The position numbers were made by a program, and so were the translations under genes. From an uncultured Poribacteria bacterium (GTDB taxonomy: Bacteria > Poribacteria > WGA-4E > WGA-3G), in assembly GCA_951812525.1 (NCBI GenBank), contig OX638316.1:3218506-3282505 (forward strand): a stretch of 64,000 bases of DNA. Direction: 5' to 3'. Below are positions 35,445 through 44,128 of this stretch, piece after piece; the first letter of the stretch is position 1; each line of letters begins with the position of its first letter. The notes beneath the pieces are model-generated. The model did no database searches and was not told the DNA's origin. It was given only the letters and a program-made list of their open reading frames with translations.

Positions 35445-35469
35445 GTAGGAGAGGTCTCCGAACCCCTAT
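35445..35469 (+). repeat. GTAG-type palindromic repeat (degenerate)
   Basis: GTAGGAGAGGTCTCCG is followed by AACCCCT; GAGGT and the A(A)CCCC part pair imperfectly around a TCCG loop, as in the other members. Confidence 0.5.
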
Positions 35470-35570
35470 CTATCTTTTGGAAGTACCAGAAAGTCGAAAA
35501 CTGGATCCTACTGGCACATCCCCTATTATACCTTAAAAGACGACTGCGCGCACAAATTGGTGAATTAATC

Positions 35571-35618
35571 AATTTTTGCACTATACAATTTTTGCACTAT
35601 ACAATTTTTGCACTATAT
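35571..35618 (+). repeat. Three tandem 16-base repeats
   Basis: AATTTTTGCACTATAC occurs three times head to tail, the last copy ending TAT. Each unit places TTGCAC and TATACA 16 bases apart with the next unit, so the array also forms two overlapping promoter-like pairs. Confidence 0.85.
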
Positions 35619-35799
35619 AAACTTGTATTATACAATATTGGAGGTGATAGGTTCATTTTATGCGAATACTGTTTTCCGGATTTACGATAGCACATCTCTG
35701 CTAATGTCCGCTCTTTTCCCTGTTTCTTTCCAAGTGCATTTCTTTTTCATTACACAACTTTAACCATTCCAGCACGCTCCGTTTTCCAAACTTGTCAAA

Positions 35800-35815
35800 T
35801 GGCACGCTTTTTGCT
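35800..35815 (+). promoter_or_regulatory. Sigma-54 promoter for the PA14 lipoprotein gene
   Basis: TGGCACGCTTTTTGCT matches the -24/-12 consensus exactly, with ten bases between GG and GC. A start near 35826 gives a leader of about 310 bases before the ATG at 36139. TTTTCCAA stands upstream both here and at 34423. Confidence 0.9.
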
Positions 35816-36074
35816 GTTGTACATTATGATGTTTTTATGGAGGAGATTTGTAAATTTGCATCTGCTATGTTTTAAGAGTTTGCTGGGGTATTACTTCTGG
35901 TATCCAAGGCTTGCCTGAAACCTAGACCTGGGCAGGTTTGCATCTCCAACCACGATGAAAATCAGTGGAATTAGGCATCGTTATGGTTCCTTATTCTAAG
36001 TGAGAGTATTTCGGTCATCTTCATATACGAGATATCAACCGTCTCCTCTCATGTACTATATAACTCAAACGAAT

Positions 36075-36110
36075 GCTTGTGCAGAGTGTCAAAGTATATT
36101 CTGCACAAGC
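36075..36110 (+). promoter_or_regulatory. Leader hairpin upstream of the PA14 lipoprotein gene
   Basis: GCTTGTGCAGA (36075-36085) and TCTGCACAAGC (36100-36110) form a perfect 11-pair stem with a 14-base loop. A diverged copy of this whole leader lies before the sister lipoprotein gene (about 37621-37689). Confidence 0.65.
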
Positions 36111-36138
36111 ATATCGTATACCTTTAAGGAGTGCATCA

Positions 36139-37563
36139 ATGCGAAAATACCAATGGGTAGTGATTCTTGCTCTAATTAGCTTCGTATTTGCCTTCGTCAG
36201 TTGCAATCGGATGCAGAAAGTGTTGCAACCTACTATGCCAGATCCGCAACCCATAGAAATGGTAGAAATGCCTGTCGAAGAAATACCGCAGGATGAAGGC
36301 ATCGGTATCTTTGACACCTCAGTGATGGCAGGACACGGTTTACTCACGGAGGTTTATGTGCCAGGTGGTAGACTCACGCACGTACCCGACTTTGATACTT
36401 TAACACCCTTCCGAACCTATACCGTAGCGAATATAGATGTTCCGAACAGAGAATATACACAAGGCTTTCCAGATCTCGGAATAGATGTCCTTGAAGATTT
36501 TGCAATCCGCTTGCGTGGACGACTAAAGGTTGAAACCGCTGGTACTTATGGCTTTACGCTGAATTCCGATGATGGCTCAAAGTTGTACATTGACGGAAGC
36601 CTAGTCATAGATAATGATGGACTTCATCCTATGAGGGCTATGCAGGGGAGCACGATGCTTGCAGCAGGATTTCACGACATTGAAATTCAGTATTTCCAAG
36701 GTCCCCGGACCCATATAGGGTTGCAATGGTTTTGGCAACCTCCAGGTAGCGTAAATGAGATCGTTCCACCCGGCGTGCTTTATCCGCCTGATATGACCGC
36801 AACACCAGTTGATGCGATGTTGGAACCGGTTCCGCAGGTGCCCACTGTTGACGATAGTATACCAACCGCTACTGATCCATCACTCATTCTGTATTTCTCA
36901 TTTGATGAACTTGATGGTAACTGGACAATTGACCACTCACAGTATGAGAATCAAGGCAGGTTAGTTGGGAATCCACAATTGGTTGATGGTAAGTTCGGTA
37001 AAGCATTGGAATTTAACGGTGAAACAGATGCTGTTGAAGTTCCACACCATAGCAGTCTCAATGTTACAGAAGCCGTTACTGTAATGGCATGGATTTATAC
37101 ACCGCGACAGAACCACCCAAGGTCAAATTGGCAAGGTATCCTCGCAAAAGGAGACCAACATCCCAGATCCTATAGTTTCTATACTGAAAGGGGTGGAACT
37201 TTACAACTCGCTCTTGACAATAGTGCTGCTACCACTATCGTTGAGGTTGACGGCGTACCTATACAACACTCTGAGGGTAACATTGCCAGCGAAGGAACAT
37301 TTGAATTGAATGAATGGCAACATGTCGCTGGGCGGATAGCGAATGGAGAACGTCAATTTTGGATAAATGGTCAAAGAGCCGGAACATCTGAGGTAGTAAC
37401 ACCTTTTCCAGGATTCGCTGATACTGCTTCGGTTCTGATCGGAGATACACACGAGACCAACCGGAACTTCCAAGGCATGATTGACGAAGTGCGTATCTGG
37501 AATCGCGCACTGAGTGAAGACGAGATTCTTGAACAAATGGGACAAGGTCTTACTTCCCAATAG
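36139..37563 (+). CDS. Lipoprotein with PA14-like and LamG domains
   Basis: ATG 36139 follows TTAAGGAG; an earlier frame start would run through the leader hairpin. The 474-residue product has a lipoprotein signal ending FVSC (C22), then a PA14-like domain (about 80-215: AGTYGFTLNSDDGSKLYIDGS, LVIDNDGLHPM, AAGFHDIEIQYFQG), then a LamG/concanavalin fold (about 250-470: LILYFSFDELDG, VTVMAWIYTPR, GMIDEVRIWNRALSEDEI). Such proteins bind glycans or anchor surface structures. It has a sister lipoprotein downstream with the same N-terminus and leader, and a sigma-54 promoter upstream. Confidence 0.85.
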   Translation: MRKYQWVVILALISFVFAFVSCNRMQKVLQPTMPDPQPIEMVEMPVEEIPQDEGIGIFDTSVMAGHGLLTEVYVPGGRLTHVPDFDTLTPFRTYTVANIDVPNREYTQGFPDLGIDVLEDFAIRLRGRLKVETAGTYGFTLNSDDGSKLYIDGSLVIDNDGLHPMRAMQGSTMLAAGFHDIEIQYFQGPRTHIGLQWFWQPPGSVNEIVPPGVLYPPDMTATPVDAMLEPVPQVPTVDDSIPTATDPSLILYFSFDELDGNWTIDHSQYENQGRLVGNPQLVDGKFGKALEFNGETDAVEVPHHSSLNVTEAVTVMAWIYTPRQNHPRSNWQGILAKGDQHPRSYSFYTERGGTLQLALDNSAATTIVEVDGVPIQHSEGNIASEGTFELNEWQHVAGRIANGERQFWINGQRAGTSEVVTPFPGFADTASVLIGDTHETNRNFQGMIDEVRIWNRALSEDEILEQMGQGLTSQ

Positions 37564-37689
37564 GATTATTCACGTTGGCTTCATAAGGCTGCTGTGCCTT
37601 AGAAGTTACACAATATCAAACGGATGCTTGTGCAAAATGTCCGAGCATGTTCTGTCCAAGCATATCGTACACCTTAAGGAGTATTAGCA

Positions 37690-38634
37690 ATGCAAAAGCA
37701 CCAATGGATAGTAATCGTCGTCGTTCTAATTGGCTGCATGTTTTCCTTCTCAGGTTGTCAACGGATACAGAAAATAGTATTATCGGAGGTCCCTGATCCG
37801 AAACCAGCGGAAATGGTAACAGTACCTACCGAACCAGTTGTACCAATGTTAGAGCCGGAAACACCTGCTGAGCTACCAATGGGTCCGGTAGATGTTCTGA
37901 TTTATACAGGTAGCACTTGGTGGATAACTCCCCAAGCCGCAGCAATTGAAGCTGAAACGACAAAAAGTCTCCTGCAGTCCGCAGGAATTCAAGTAGAAAT
38001 AACAGAAAGTGAGGAGTCCGTTAGCAGCTGGATGCTTCAAACAACTGCCAATGGTTCTGTTAATGTTTTAATTTCTTACGGTGTTATTCCTAACAGCGTC
38101 TATCCGAGGGGAAATACCCAACCCGATGGGTCTATCGCAGAAAATTGGATTGAGACACCAGACGGAGATACAATCTTGAATCAGGCGGATTATTTGGGTT
38201 GGAATAGTACGGGCGATTCCGAACGGGCTGGCGTTCCACCGCAGGAGTGGAATATAGCTAACCTTCCAAGTGTGGGATCGAACGAGGGTGGAGCACTGCA
38301 AAACCTCATGGATATTCCCAATATATCCCTTTTTCCTGGGGGTTCCGTTAGTGTTTCCATGTCTGTCACACCTGATGGAAATGCGTTAACCCCAAGCTTA
38401 GTCAATTTTGATTCTCACAGACCTCTTTCTTTAAATCAACTCCAAGGAGAGTGGTTTGCTGAAAAGGTTTTTGCAAGCGACACCGGAAATCCTCAGGCGA
38501 CGTATGCGGATCCAGTCATTGCTCGAGACGGAAATCGTGGCAGACTTGCCATGGTCCACCAAACTGCTTTGGAGGATAACCCTAAAGGTGAGGTTGCCGC
38601 AGAGATAATCATCAACTATCTTCTGTCTGAATAG
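37690..38634 (+). CDS. Lipoprotein, sister of the upstream gene, with ThuA-like core
   Basis: ATG 37690 follows TTAAGGAGTATTAGCA. The signal peptide and first mature residues (MQKHQWIVIV ... GCQRIQKIV) parallel those of the gene at 36139, with C23 lipidated. The rest differs: VDVLIYTGSTWWITPQAAAIEAETTKSLL and VNVLISYGVIPNSVYP suggest a ThuA or glutamine-amidotransferase-like Rossmann fold, though the catalytic triad is not evident. The two lipoproteins probably arose by duplication of promoter, leader and signal sequence followed by module exchange, and are likely coregulated. Confidence 0.7.
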   Translation: MQKHQWIVIVVVLIGCMFSFSGCQRIQKIVLSEVPDPKPAEMVTVPTEPVVPMLEPETPAELPMGPVDVLIYTGSTWWITPQAAAIEAETTKSLLQSAGIQVEITESEESVSSWMLQTTANGSVNVLISYGVIPNSVYPRGNTQPDGSIAENWIETPDGDTILNQADYLGWNSTGDSERAGVPPQEWNIANLPSVGSNEGGALQNLMDIPNISLFPGGSVSVSMSVTPDGNALTPSLVNFDSHRPLSLNQLQGEWFAEKVFASDTGNPQATYADPVIARDGNRGRLAMVHQTALEDNPKGEVAAEIIINYLLSE

Positions 38635-38689
38635 GTACAATACGTCGGACATATCAACGAAGTTTGAGTTGTTAGTCCTATAAGGAATT

Positions 38690-38757
38690 AAGACCGGTTT
38701 ACCATTGAAACATTAATGGTTTGCGACTATAGAGATGTATCATCGATTGCCGGTCTT
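38690..38757 (+). terminator. Long-range hairpin, possible terminator
   Basis: AAGACCGG (38690-38697) pairs with CCGGTCTT (38750-38757), enclosing a smaller ACCATT/AATGGT hairpin, and a T-rich stretch follows. It would end the lipoprotein transcript; a small structured RNA is also possible. Confidence 0.5.
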
Positions 38758-38883
38758 CTTATTTCTTTTCTGGCAACAAGGGAAAGATGAGATCGAGATG
38801 GAGAATGAAGTAATACAAAAAATGTAATATATGCGCAGTAAATGAGATTAAAAATAAATTTAAATCATTTTTTGTGTGAGTAT

Positions 38884-38911
38884 TGACATTTTTTGAGTTG
38901 TAATATATATT
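38884..38911 (+). promoter_or_regulatory. Sigma-70-type promoter
   Basis: TTGACA (38884) and TATATT (38906-38911) with a 16-base spacer, about 370 bases before the thioredoxin-like gene. Confidence 0.5.
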
Positions 38912-39277
38912 TAATGTCCAAATATGGCAATTGAAACTTATGTCATATTACATTCAGGTTCGTAAAAATCGCGTTGCCCTAACTACCCAGTTTGTGCTCG
39001 TGCTCTTTCATTGCGAGCAGTGTATTCCCTATGAGCGTTATAGCGGGGCAATAATGTGATTGTATCTGAAACATTAAAATTACCGCTTTACAAATCATAG
39101 CAACGGTTTGCGTCGTTCTCCTTTTCGCGCCTGCACACGCTTCACACTATATAAAATATTGCGTTGTGGGCTATTTGGGTTGCCTCCAACTTTCGCGGCA
39201 ATCTGTTCGCTTATGTCCTCAGTTCAACTGACGCAACACACTTTATCTCATATACCTTAACCCAGAAGGAGATATTA

Positions 39278-40447
39278 GTGAATTATTCTAAGTTAACCCA
39301 GATAGGTGTGGTCATTTTGTTAGTCCTCCAGATCAGTATATTGACGGGCTGCGAACAATATAAGGAACTCACCAATGACCCACCGAAAATAACCAATTTC
39401 ACCGTTCCACCAGAAGTCGCCTATGGTGAAACCGTTGAGTTTAGAGTTAGAGTCTTTGACTCCGAAGACGATGCTTTGACTTATTCATGGGACGTATCGC
39501 ACGGTGCCTTTATTGGGGAAGCAGGACCTACAGTTCAGTGGAAGGCACCTGAGTTGCCTAATAATGAGGAAAATGCCCCACCGACGACAGTGACCGTAGA
39601 TGTAGCCGTTCGGGATGGCGGGGACGAAGAGATCCGCCAAACAGCAGAAATCATGGTCTTTTCAAAACCCTACAAAATTGCGCAATCGATGAGTGGTGTC
39701 TATATACTCGTTTCCAAAGAAGTTCTGGGTGAGCCTGTTGCAGAAGGTGGAAACATGCGGCTGACACCGACAACATTTACGCGTGAGTTCCAGAAGATAG
39801 TCGATGGCGAGGTACAGGGACTATCTCAGTTTATTTCGGGGTCGTATAAACTGGTTGAACCCTTTGATGAGAGGAGGGGGACGATTCATTGGTATGCGAA
39901 TGCCGAGTCGGTGCCGTCTGCCAGCACCTATACTTGGGATGGTCGGCTTTTAGTGCTCTTTTGGCCTGACGATGCCACTCGGTATGTGTATTCGCTGATA
40001 AGTAAAGATTCCGAAGATTTACCACTCAATGAGGACGGTGCAGGTATTAATCCAGACCCAGCTAACACCAGAGGCGTACCTGTCGTTGGCGGCGATGTCG
40101 CTCCAGAACCCGCTAACCCAGGCGGAAAACCCATTGCGATAACCGATGCAACATTCAATGCAAAGGTGTTGGGCGCAAAATTGCCATTCGTGCTTGAATT
40201 TAGGGCAGATTGGTGTCCTTTCTGCAAACAGATGAAACCCATCGTTGAGGTGGTCGCATCGGAAAACCGGAATACCCTCATTATTGGGCGACTGGATATT
40301 GATAACAACCCTCTGACTACTAAGGAATATAAAGTTGATGGAATCCCGGTGTATATTGTGTTCCGAAACGGTAAGGAAGCCACAAGATTCGCAGGCGCAA
40401 TGCCCAAAGGCGTTTTTGTGGAAAAAGTCCTTAACGCACTGAAATAG
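39278..40447 (+). CDS. Lipoprotein with Ig/cadherin-like and thioredoxin domains
   Basis: GTG 39278 has GAAGGAGA upstream and begins a lipoprotein signal ending ILTGC (C25); upstream in-frame sequence lacks these. The 389-residue protein has a PKD/cadherin-like domain (about 35-140, VFDSEDDALTYSWDVSHGAF), an unassigned middle part, a Pro/Gly-rich linker, and a C-terminal thioredoxin fold (about 285-389) with W312-C-P-F-C316 as redox pair and a cis-Pro in VDGIPVYIVF. It would act on disulfides at the cell surface, perhaps in the secreted proteins encoded next to it, since several of these have paired cysteines. Confidence 0.85.
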   Translation: MNYSKLTQIGVVILLVLQISILTGCEQYKELTNDPPKITNFTVPPEVAYGETVEFRVRVFDSEDDALTYSWDVSHGAFIGEAGPTVQWKAPELPNNEENAPPTTVTVDVAVRDGGDEEIRQTAEIMVFSKPYKIAQSMSGVYILVSKEVLGEPVAEGGNMRLTPTTFTREFQKIVDGEVQGLSQFISGSYKLVEPFDERRGTIHWYANAESVPSASTYTWDGRLLVLFWPDDATRYVYSLISKDSEDLPLNEDGAGINPDPANTRGVPVVGGDVAPEPANPGGKPIAITDATFNAKVLGAKLPFVLEFRADWCPFCKQMKPIVEVVASENRNTLIIGRLDIDNNPLTTKEYKVDGIPVYIVFRNGKEATRFAGAMPKGVFVEKVLNALK

Positions 40448-40485
40448 ATTGCCACGCCGATAGTGCTAAAAAGGGGAGATTTTCG

Positions 40486-43400
40486 ATGAAAATTAGGCTG
40501 TTTTCGATTTTGGCTTTTATCTTTCTGTCATTTGCAGGCGTGCTAAATTGTTTCGCACAAGACTACACGCGATTTAATTTACCTGAAGGAGCAATAGCGC
40601 GCTTCGGTAAAGGGACACTAAAAGATATTGCATATTCACCGGATGGGAATCAGCTGGCAGTAGCGAGTAGTGTCGGTGTTTGGATCTATGATGCAAATAC
40701 GGGTGCCGAGCTCTCCCTGCTTCCGGGCGATACTTTTAGGATTGATACAATTGCCTATTCTCCCGATGGTCGTACAATAGCAGGTCTCAGTTATAAAATG
40801 GTAAATTTGTGGGATACCGCGACTGGGCACCATAAAGCAACACTTGATGAATTCGGTGGTGGTACTACTGGACTGGCGTATTCACCTGATAGTCGCACAC
40901 TCGCTGTTGCAATGGATGAGCGAAATAATAAAGATTGGGTTGTCAAGGTAAATTTATATGATGTGGATACGGGTGAAGCCAAAACTACGCTCATCCAGGA
41001 GCCTGGATTTTCCCACTCCGGTTTTGTAGTTAATAATTCTCTTGCATATTCGCCTGATGGTCGCACAATTGCTGTTGTAATTCGTCCTTTCGCGAATGGA
41101 AATGATGTTGAGGGTACGGTAAATTTATATGATGTGGATACAGGGGAAATCAAAGGCGCACTCACTGGATTTAAGTATCAGGTCGCTGGTCTTGCGTATT
41201 CACCTGATGGTCGCATACTCGCAACTATCAATGGATGGGATCGAAAAGTACAGTTGTGGGATGCGGCCACAGGACAAGTTAAAACCACACTTGAAGGGCT
41301 TACCGGATACTCAATCTTTCTTGCGTATTCACCTGATGGTCGCACAGTTGCCGGTGCCGATATCCATGGGGTGCAGTTGTGGGATGCGACCACAGGACGA
41401 GCCAAAGCCACGTTTGCAAGGAACGGATTTATTGATGCTGTTAAATATTCGCCTGATGGTCGCACAATCGCCGTTGGAGACCGGAACGGGAGCGTGCGAT
41501 TATGGGATAGTACGACAGGACATTCCAAGTCTACACTGATTAATGAGCATGAATCTTTCGATGAAGTCGCGTATTCACCTGATGGTCGATTCCTAGCAGC
41601 TGGCAGTAGTGACGGCACTGCCCGTTTGTGGGATGCCGTGAGTGGTACGCATCTCAAAACCCTTACAGGTCATAGAGGGGGAGTGGCGAGCATCGCTTTC
41701 AGCCCTGATGGTCGGCTCCTTGCGACTGGCAGTAGTGATAATACGGTTCGTTTGTGGGATGCGGTCAGTGGTACGCATCTCAAAACCCTTACAGGACATC
41801 ATGCAGAGGTTTGGACCGTTGCTTTTAGTCCGGATGGTAAAACGATCGCCGGTGGTGGGTGTCCGAATGATAAAATTAGTTTATGGGATGTGGCAACCGG
41901 TCAACTTAGAAAATCCCTTACAGGGCATACCACTGCCTTCCGGAGTATTGTTTTCAGCCCGGATGGCAAAACAATCGCTGGTGGCGGTGGATATGGGACA
42001 AGTGAGGAACATGTTTGCATTTGGGATGTGGCAACCGGTCAACATCGAGAAGCACTCATCGGTAAGAGTAATAACTATAAGAGTTTAGCCTTCAGTCCAG
42101 ATGGCAAGATGTTTGCGGCCAATGGATACGACAGTATGTTATGGGATACTGCAACATGGACACCAATTCAAAAGCTAAATGAATCTTGGTATGTAAGCAG
42201 TGTCGCATTCAATTCCGATGGTCGCATTTTGGCATTTGGTGGTAGTAATTTCTGGGCACATATCAGTGAAAGAGGTATCCAGTTATGGGATGTTGCGAGG
42301 GGTCAAGGGCTCCAAGTCTTCAGTGGACCAGTGGCTGCCAACAGTGTTGCTTTCAGCCCTGATGATAGCACAATCGCAAGTGTAATAGACGGTGTCGTGT
42401 ATCTGTGGCAAGTCACACCCGTCAACTTACCAAACCCACAAGATGCAGACACACAGCAGCAAGATACAGACACACAGCAGACGGCACAAGAAGAAAAAGG
42501 TATACAACCATACCAGCGTGAGTTGGTTCAACTCGTCTACTTTCGACCCAACGATCGTTTGCAGCAACAAGGTATAGACACACAGTTAGACACATTGATA
42601 AGAGATACACAGTATTTCTACACCGAACAGATGCAAGACCACGGCGGAAAAACCTTCGCCTTTGAAACCGACGATACCGGCAACGCTCGCGTCCATCATA
42701 TAACTGGCAAGTTTGACGATGCCTATTATCATGAGGATACCTACCACAAAGTGGTTGAGGAGGTTACTGAGCAGTTTGATACCTCAAAAAATGCCTTCCT
42801 TATTGCGATAGATGTGAGTACTGAAGTCATTAACAACGCAGGCACTTGTGGTATAGGAGGTGGCGGGTGGACTTCGCTGGACAATGAAGCATGGCGCCGA
42901 ACTTTTGGAGGGACAGCGGTTATTCCTGCTTCTGGTTTCTGTTTTAGTGCGCGTATTGCTGCACATGAGCTCGGACACGTTTTTGGTTTACAACACGATT
43001 TCCGAGATGATGCCTATCTCATGGCTTATGGCTCGCAAGAGCGGTTGTCGAGTTGTGCTGCCGAATGGTTGGATGCCCACCGTTTCTTCAACAACGATCC
43101 TACCTTTTTCGATGATACTGCAACGCTGAAGATGCGCGCTTCAATCGCTTCTGGCATGAATACCCGTCAACTCCGATTTGAACTGACCGATCCAGATGGC
43201 TTGCATCAGGCACAACTTCTTATCCCAACGACTCCCGTCGATCCTGCCCCTGGCGCGAAACTACATAGCTGCAAGTCCCTGAACGGTAAAAGTCAAGCCG
43301 TCGAGTTTACCGTCACTGGCTTAGCCGCTGCACCCGACTCAGAAGTAACGCTTCAAGTTATTGATGTGCGTGGCAACATCGCAAGGCAGGCATTTCCGGT

Positions 43401-43803
43401 TGTTTTGGATGATGGTATCGTCAACGCTTCACCGGTGGCAATCGGCACGGTTCCTGACCTCGCTTTAACGTTCCACGATTCTACGATGCAAAGTGCTTCG
43501 GCGATACCAACACAGACGACACTATTGCCTAATTACCCGAACCCATTCAATCCAGAGACATGGCTACCGTATCAGTTAGCGGTGTCTGCGGATGTGGCAC
43601 TGCACATCTATTCAATAAACGGTAGTTTGGTCCGAACCTTATCCTTCGGACATCAACCTGCGGGTATGTATCACGACAGAAGTCGTGCGGCATATTGGGA
43701 TGGCAAAGATGAAGTGGGTGCACCTGTCGCAAGCGGTGTGTACTTCTACACCCTCACCGCAGGCGATTTCACCGCCACCCGAAAGATGCTGATACGCAAG
43801 TAG
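40486..43803 (+). CDS. Secreted WD40 protein with zincin domain and FlgD-like C-terminal tail
   Basis: ATG 40486 follows AAAAGGGGA. After a signal peptide (1-25) the 1105-residue protein has about fourteen WD40 units (about 35-645; repeated YSPDGR and LWD), a Gln/Thr/Asp-rich linker, then a zinc metalloprotease-like domain with HELGHVFGLQH at 827-837, the HExxHxxGxxH pattern of metzincins. It ends with a FlgD/T9SS-like domain (about 1009-1105: LLPNYPNPFNPETW, YWDGKDEVGAPVASGVYFYTLTAG, TRKMLIRK). It is a likely exported protease presented on propellers; export by a type 9-like route is inferred only. Confidence 0.88.
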   Translation: MKIRLFSILAFIFLSFAGVLNCFAQDYTRFNLPEGAIARFGKGTLKDIAYSPDGNQLAVASSVGVWIYDANTGAELSLLPGDTFRIDTIAYSPDGRTIAGLSYKMVNLWDTATGHHKATLDEFGGGTTGLAYSPDSRTLAVAMDERNNKDWVVKVNLYDVDTGEAKTTLIQEPGFSHSGFVVNNSLAYSPDGRTIAVVIRPFANGNDVEGTVNLYDVDTGEIKGALTGFKYQVAGLAYSPDGRILATINGWDRKVQLWDAATGQVKTTLEGLTGYSIFLAYSPDGRTVAGADIHGVQLWDATTGRAKATFARNGFIDAVKYSPDGRTIAVGDRNGSVRLWDSTTGHSKSTLINEHESFDEVAYSPDGRFLAAGSSDGTARLWDAVSGTHLKTLTGHRGGVASIAFSPDGRLLATGSSDNTVRLWDAVSGTHLKTLTGHHAEVWTVAFSPDGKTIAGGGCPNDKISLWDVATGQLRKSLTGHTTAFRSIVFSPDGKTIAGGGGYGTSEEHVCIWDVATGQHREALIGKSNNYKSLAFSPDGKMFAANGYDSMLWDTATWTPIQKLNESWYVSSVAFNSDGRILAFGGSNFWAHISERGIQLWDVARGQGLQVFSGPVAANSVAFSPDDSTIASVIDGVVYLWQVTPVNLPNPQDADTQQQDTDTQQTAQEEKGIQPYQRELVQLVYFRPNDRLQQQGIDTQLDTLIRDTQYFYTEQMQDHGGKTFAFETDDTGNARVHHITGKFDDAYYHEDTYHKVVEEVTEQFDTSKNAFLIAIDVSTEVINNAGTCGIGGGGWTSLDNEAWRRTFGGTAVIPASGFCFSARIAAHELGHVFGLQHDFRDDAYLMAYGSQERLSSCAAEWLDAHRFFNNDPTFFDDTATLKMRASIASGMNTRQLRFELTDPDGLHQAQLLIPTTPVDPAPGAKLHSCKSLNGKSQAVEFTVTGLAAAPDSEVTLQVIDVRGNIARQAFPVVLDDGIVNASPVAIGTVPDLALTFHDSTMQSASAIPTQTTLLPNYPNPFNPETWLPYQLAVSADVALHIYSINGSLVRTLSFGHQPAGMYHDRSRAAYWDGKDEVGAPVASGVYFYTLTAGDFTATRKMLIRK

Positions 43804-43808
43804 TCCCT

Positions 43809-43882
43809 GTAGGAAGAGTTTCCAACCCCGATTGCTTGCTACCAACGATTCGTTCTTCGCTGACGAGATTTCCAACCTCGCC
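43809..43882 (+). repeat. Two GTAG/CGAGGTT-type palindromic repeats
   Basis: GTAGGAAGAGTTTCCAACC (43809) and, after a GATTCGTTCTTCGCTG stretch, CGAGATT-TCC-AACCTCG (43863-43879). The second unit and its left flank recur at 59141-59174. Confidence 0.6.
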
Positions 43883-43984
43883 GGTTTTCTCTGGGAATTA
43901 CGTGTGTTCGACCTGTAGGTTATGTTGAACTAGCGAACCCAGCATTAGTTACTGACAACTGACAACTGATAATTCATCTTCAAT

Positions 43985-44112
43985 ATAGGAACGATCTCCT
44001 GATCGCGGCATGGAAAAACTGATAACTCGTCTTCAATGTAGGAGCGACCTCCCGATCGCGACATGTGAAAAAGGGATCTTCAATGTAGGAGCGATCTCCT
44101 GATCGCGACATG
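43985..44112 (+). repeat. Three consecutive GTAG-type palindromic repeats
   Basis: Copies at 43985-44012, 44038-44065 and 44085-44112 share (G)TAGGA, the six-pair stem GCGATC / GATCGC with a TCCT or TCCC loop, and a trailing GACATG. The last copy ends 16 bases before the WD40 gene start at 44129. The first is slightly diverged (ATAGGAACG). Confidence 0.85.
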
Positions 44113-44128
44113 TAAAAAGGGATCTTCA

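Larger units (their letters stand above)
35277..36138. other. 862-base intergenic region rich in signals
   Basis: It contains a GTAG repeat (35445), three tandem 16-base units (35571-35618), the palindrome TTGTATTATACAA (35623-35635), a near-perfect anti-Shine-Dalgarno match GGAGGTGAT (35640), a sigma-54 promoter (35800) and a leader hairpin (36075). No convincing full-length gene is present. Confidence 0.6.
38635..39277. other. Intergenic region with a terminator and a promoter
   Basis: It holds the long hairpin at 38690 and a promoter-like pair at 38884. Between 39076 and 39160 one frame (ALQIIATVCVVLLFAPAHA) looks like a signal peptide without a normal start codon. Nothing else is evident. 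Confidence 0.5.
43804..44128. other. Repeat-filled intergenic region
   Basis: It is built almost wholly from small hairpin repeats (43809, 43853 and three copies at 43985-44112) and a short ACTGACAACTGACAACTGA tandem (about 43951-43969). No gene is evident. Confidence 0.75.

Noticed and set aside
35571-35618. Short tandem repeats as a CRISPR or plasmid origin
   Set aside because: Units are adjacent without spacers, only three copies exist, and no replication initiator gene is near.
35436-35690. An 84-residue plus-strand reading frame
   Set aside because: It is made of a hairpin repeat and the 16-base iterons, with no ribosome site.
39164-39277. An N-terminal extension of the thioredoxin-like protein
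   Set aside because: GTG 39278 has a strong ribosome site and begins a proper lipoprotein signal; the upstream part has neither.
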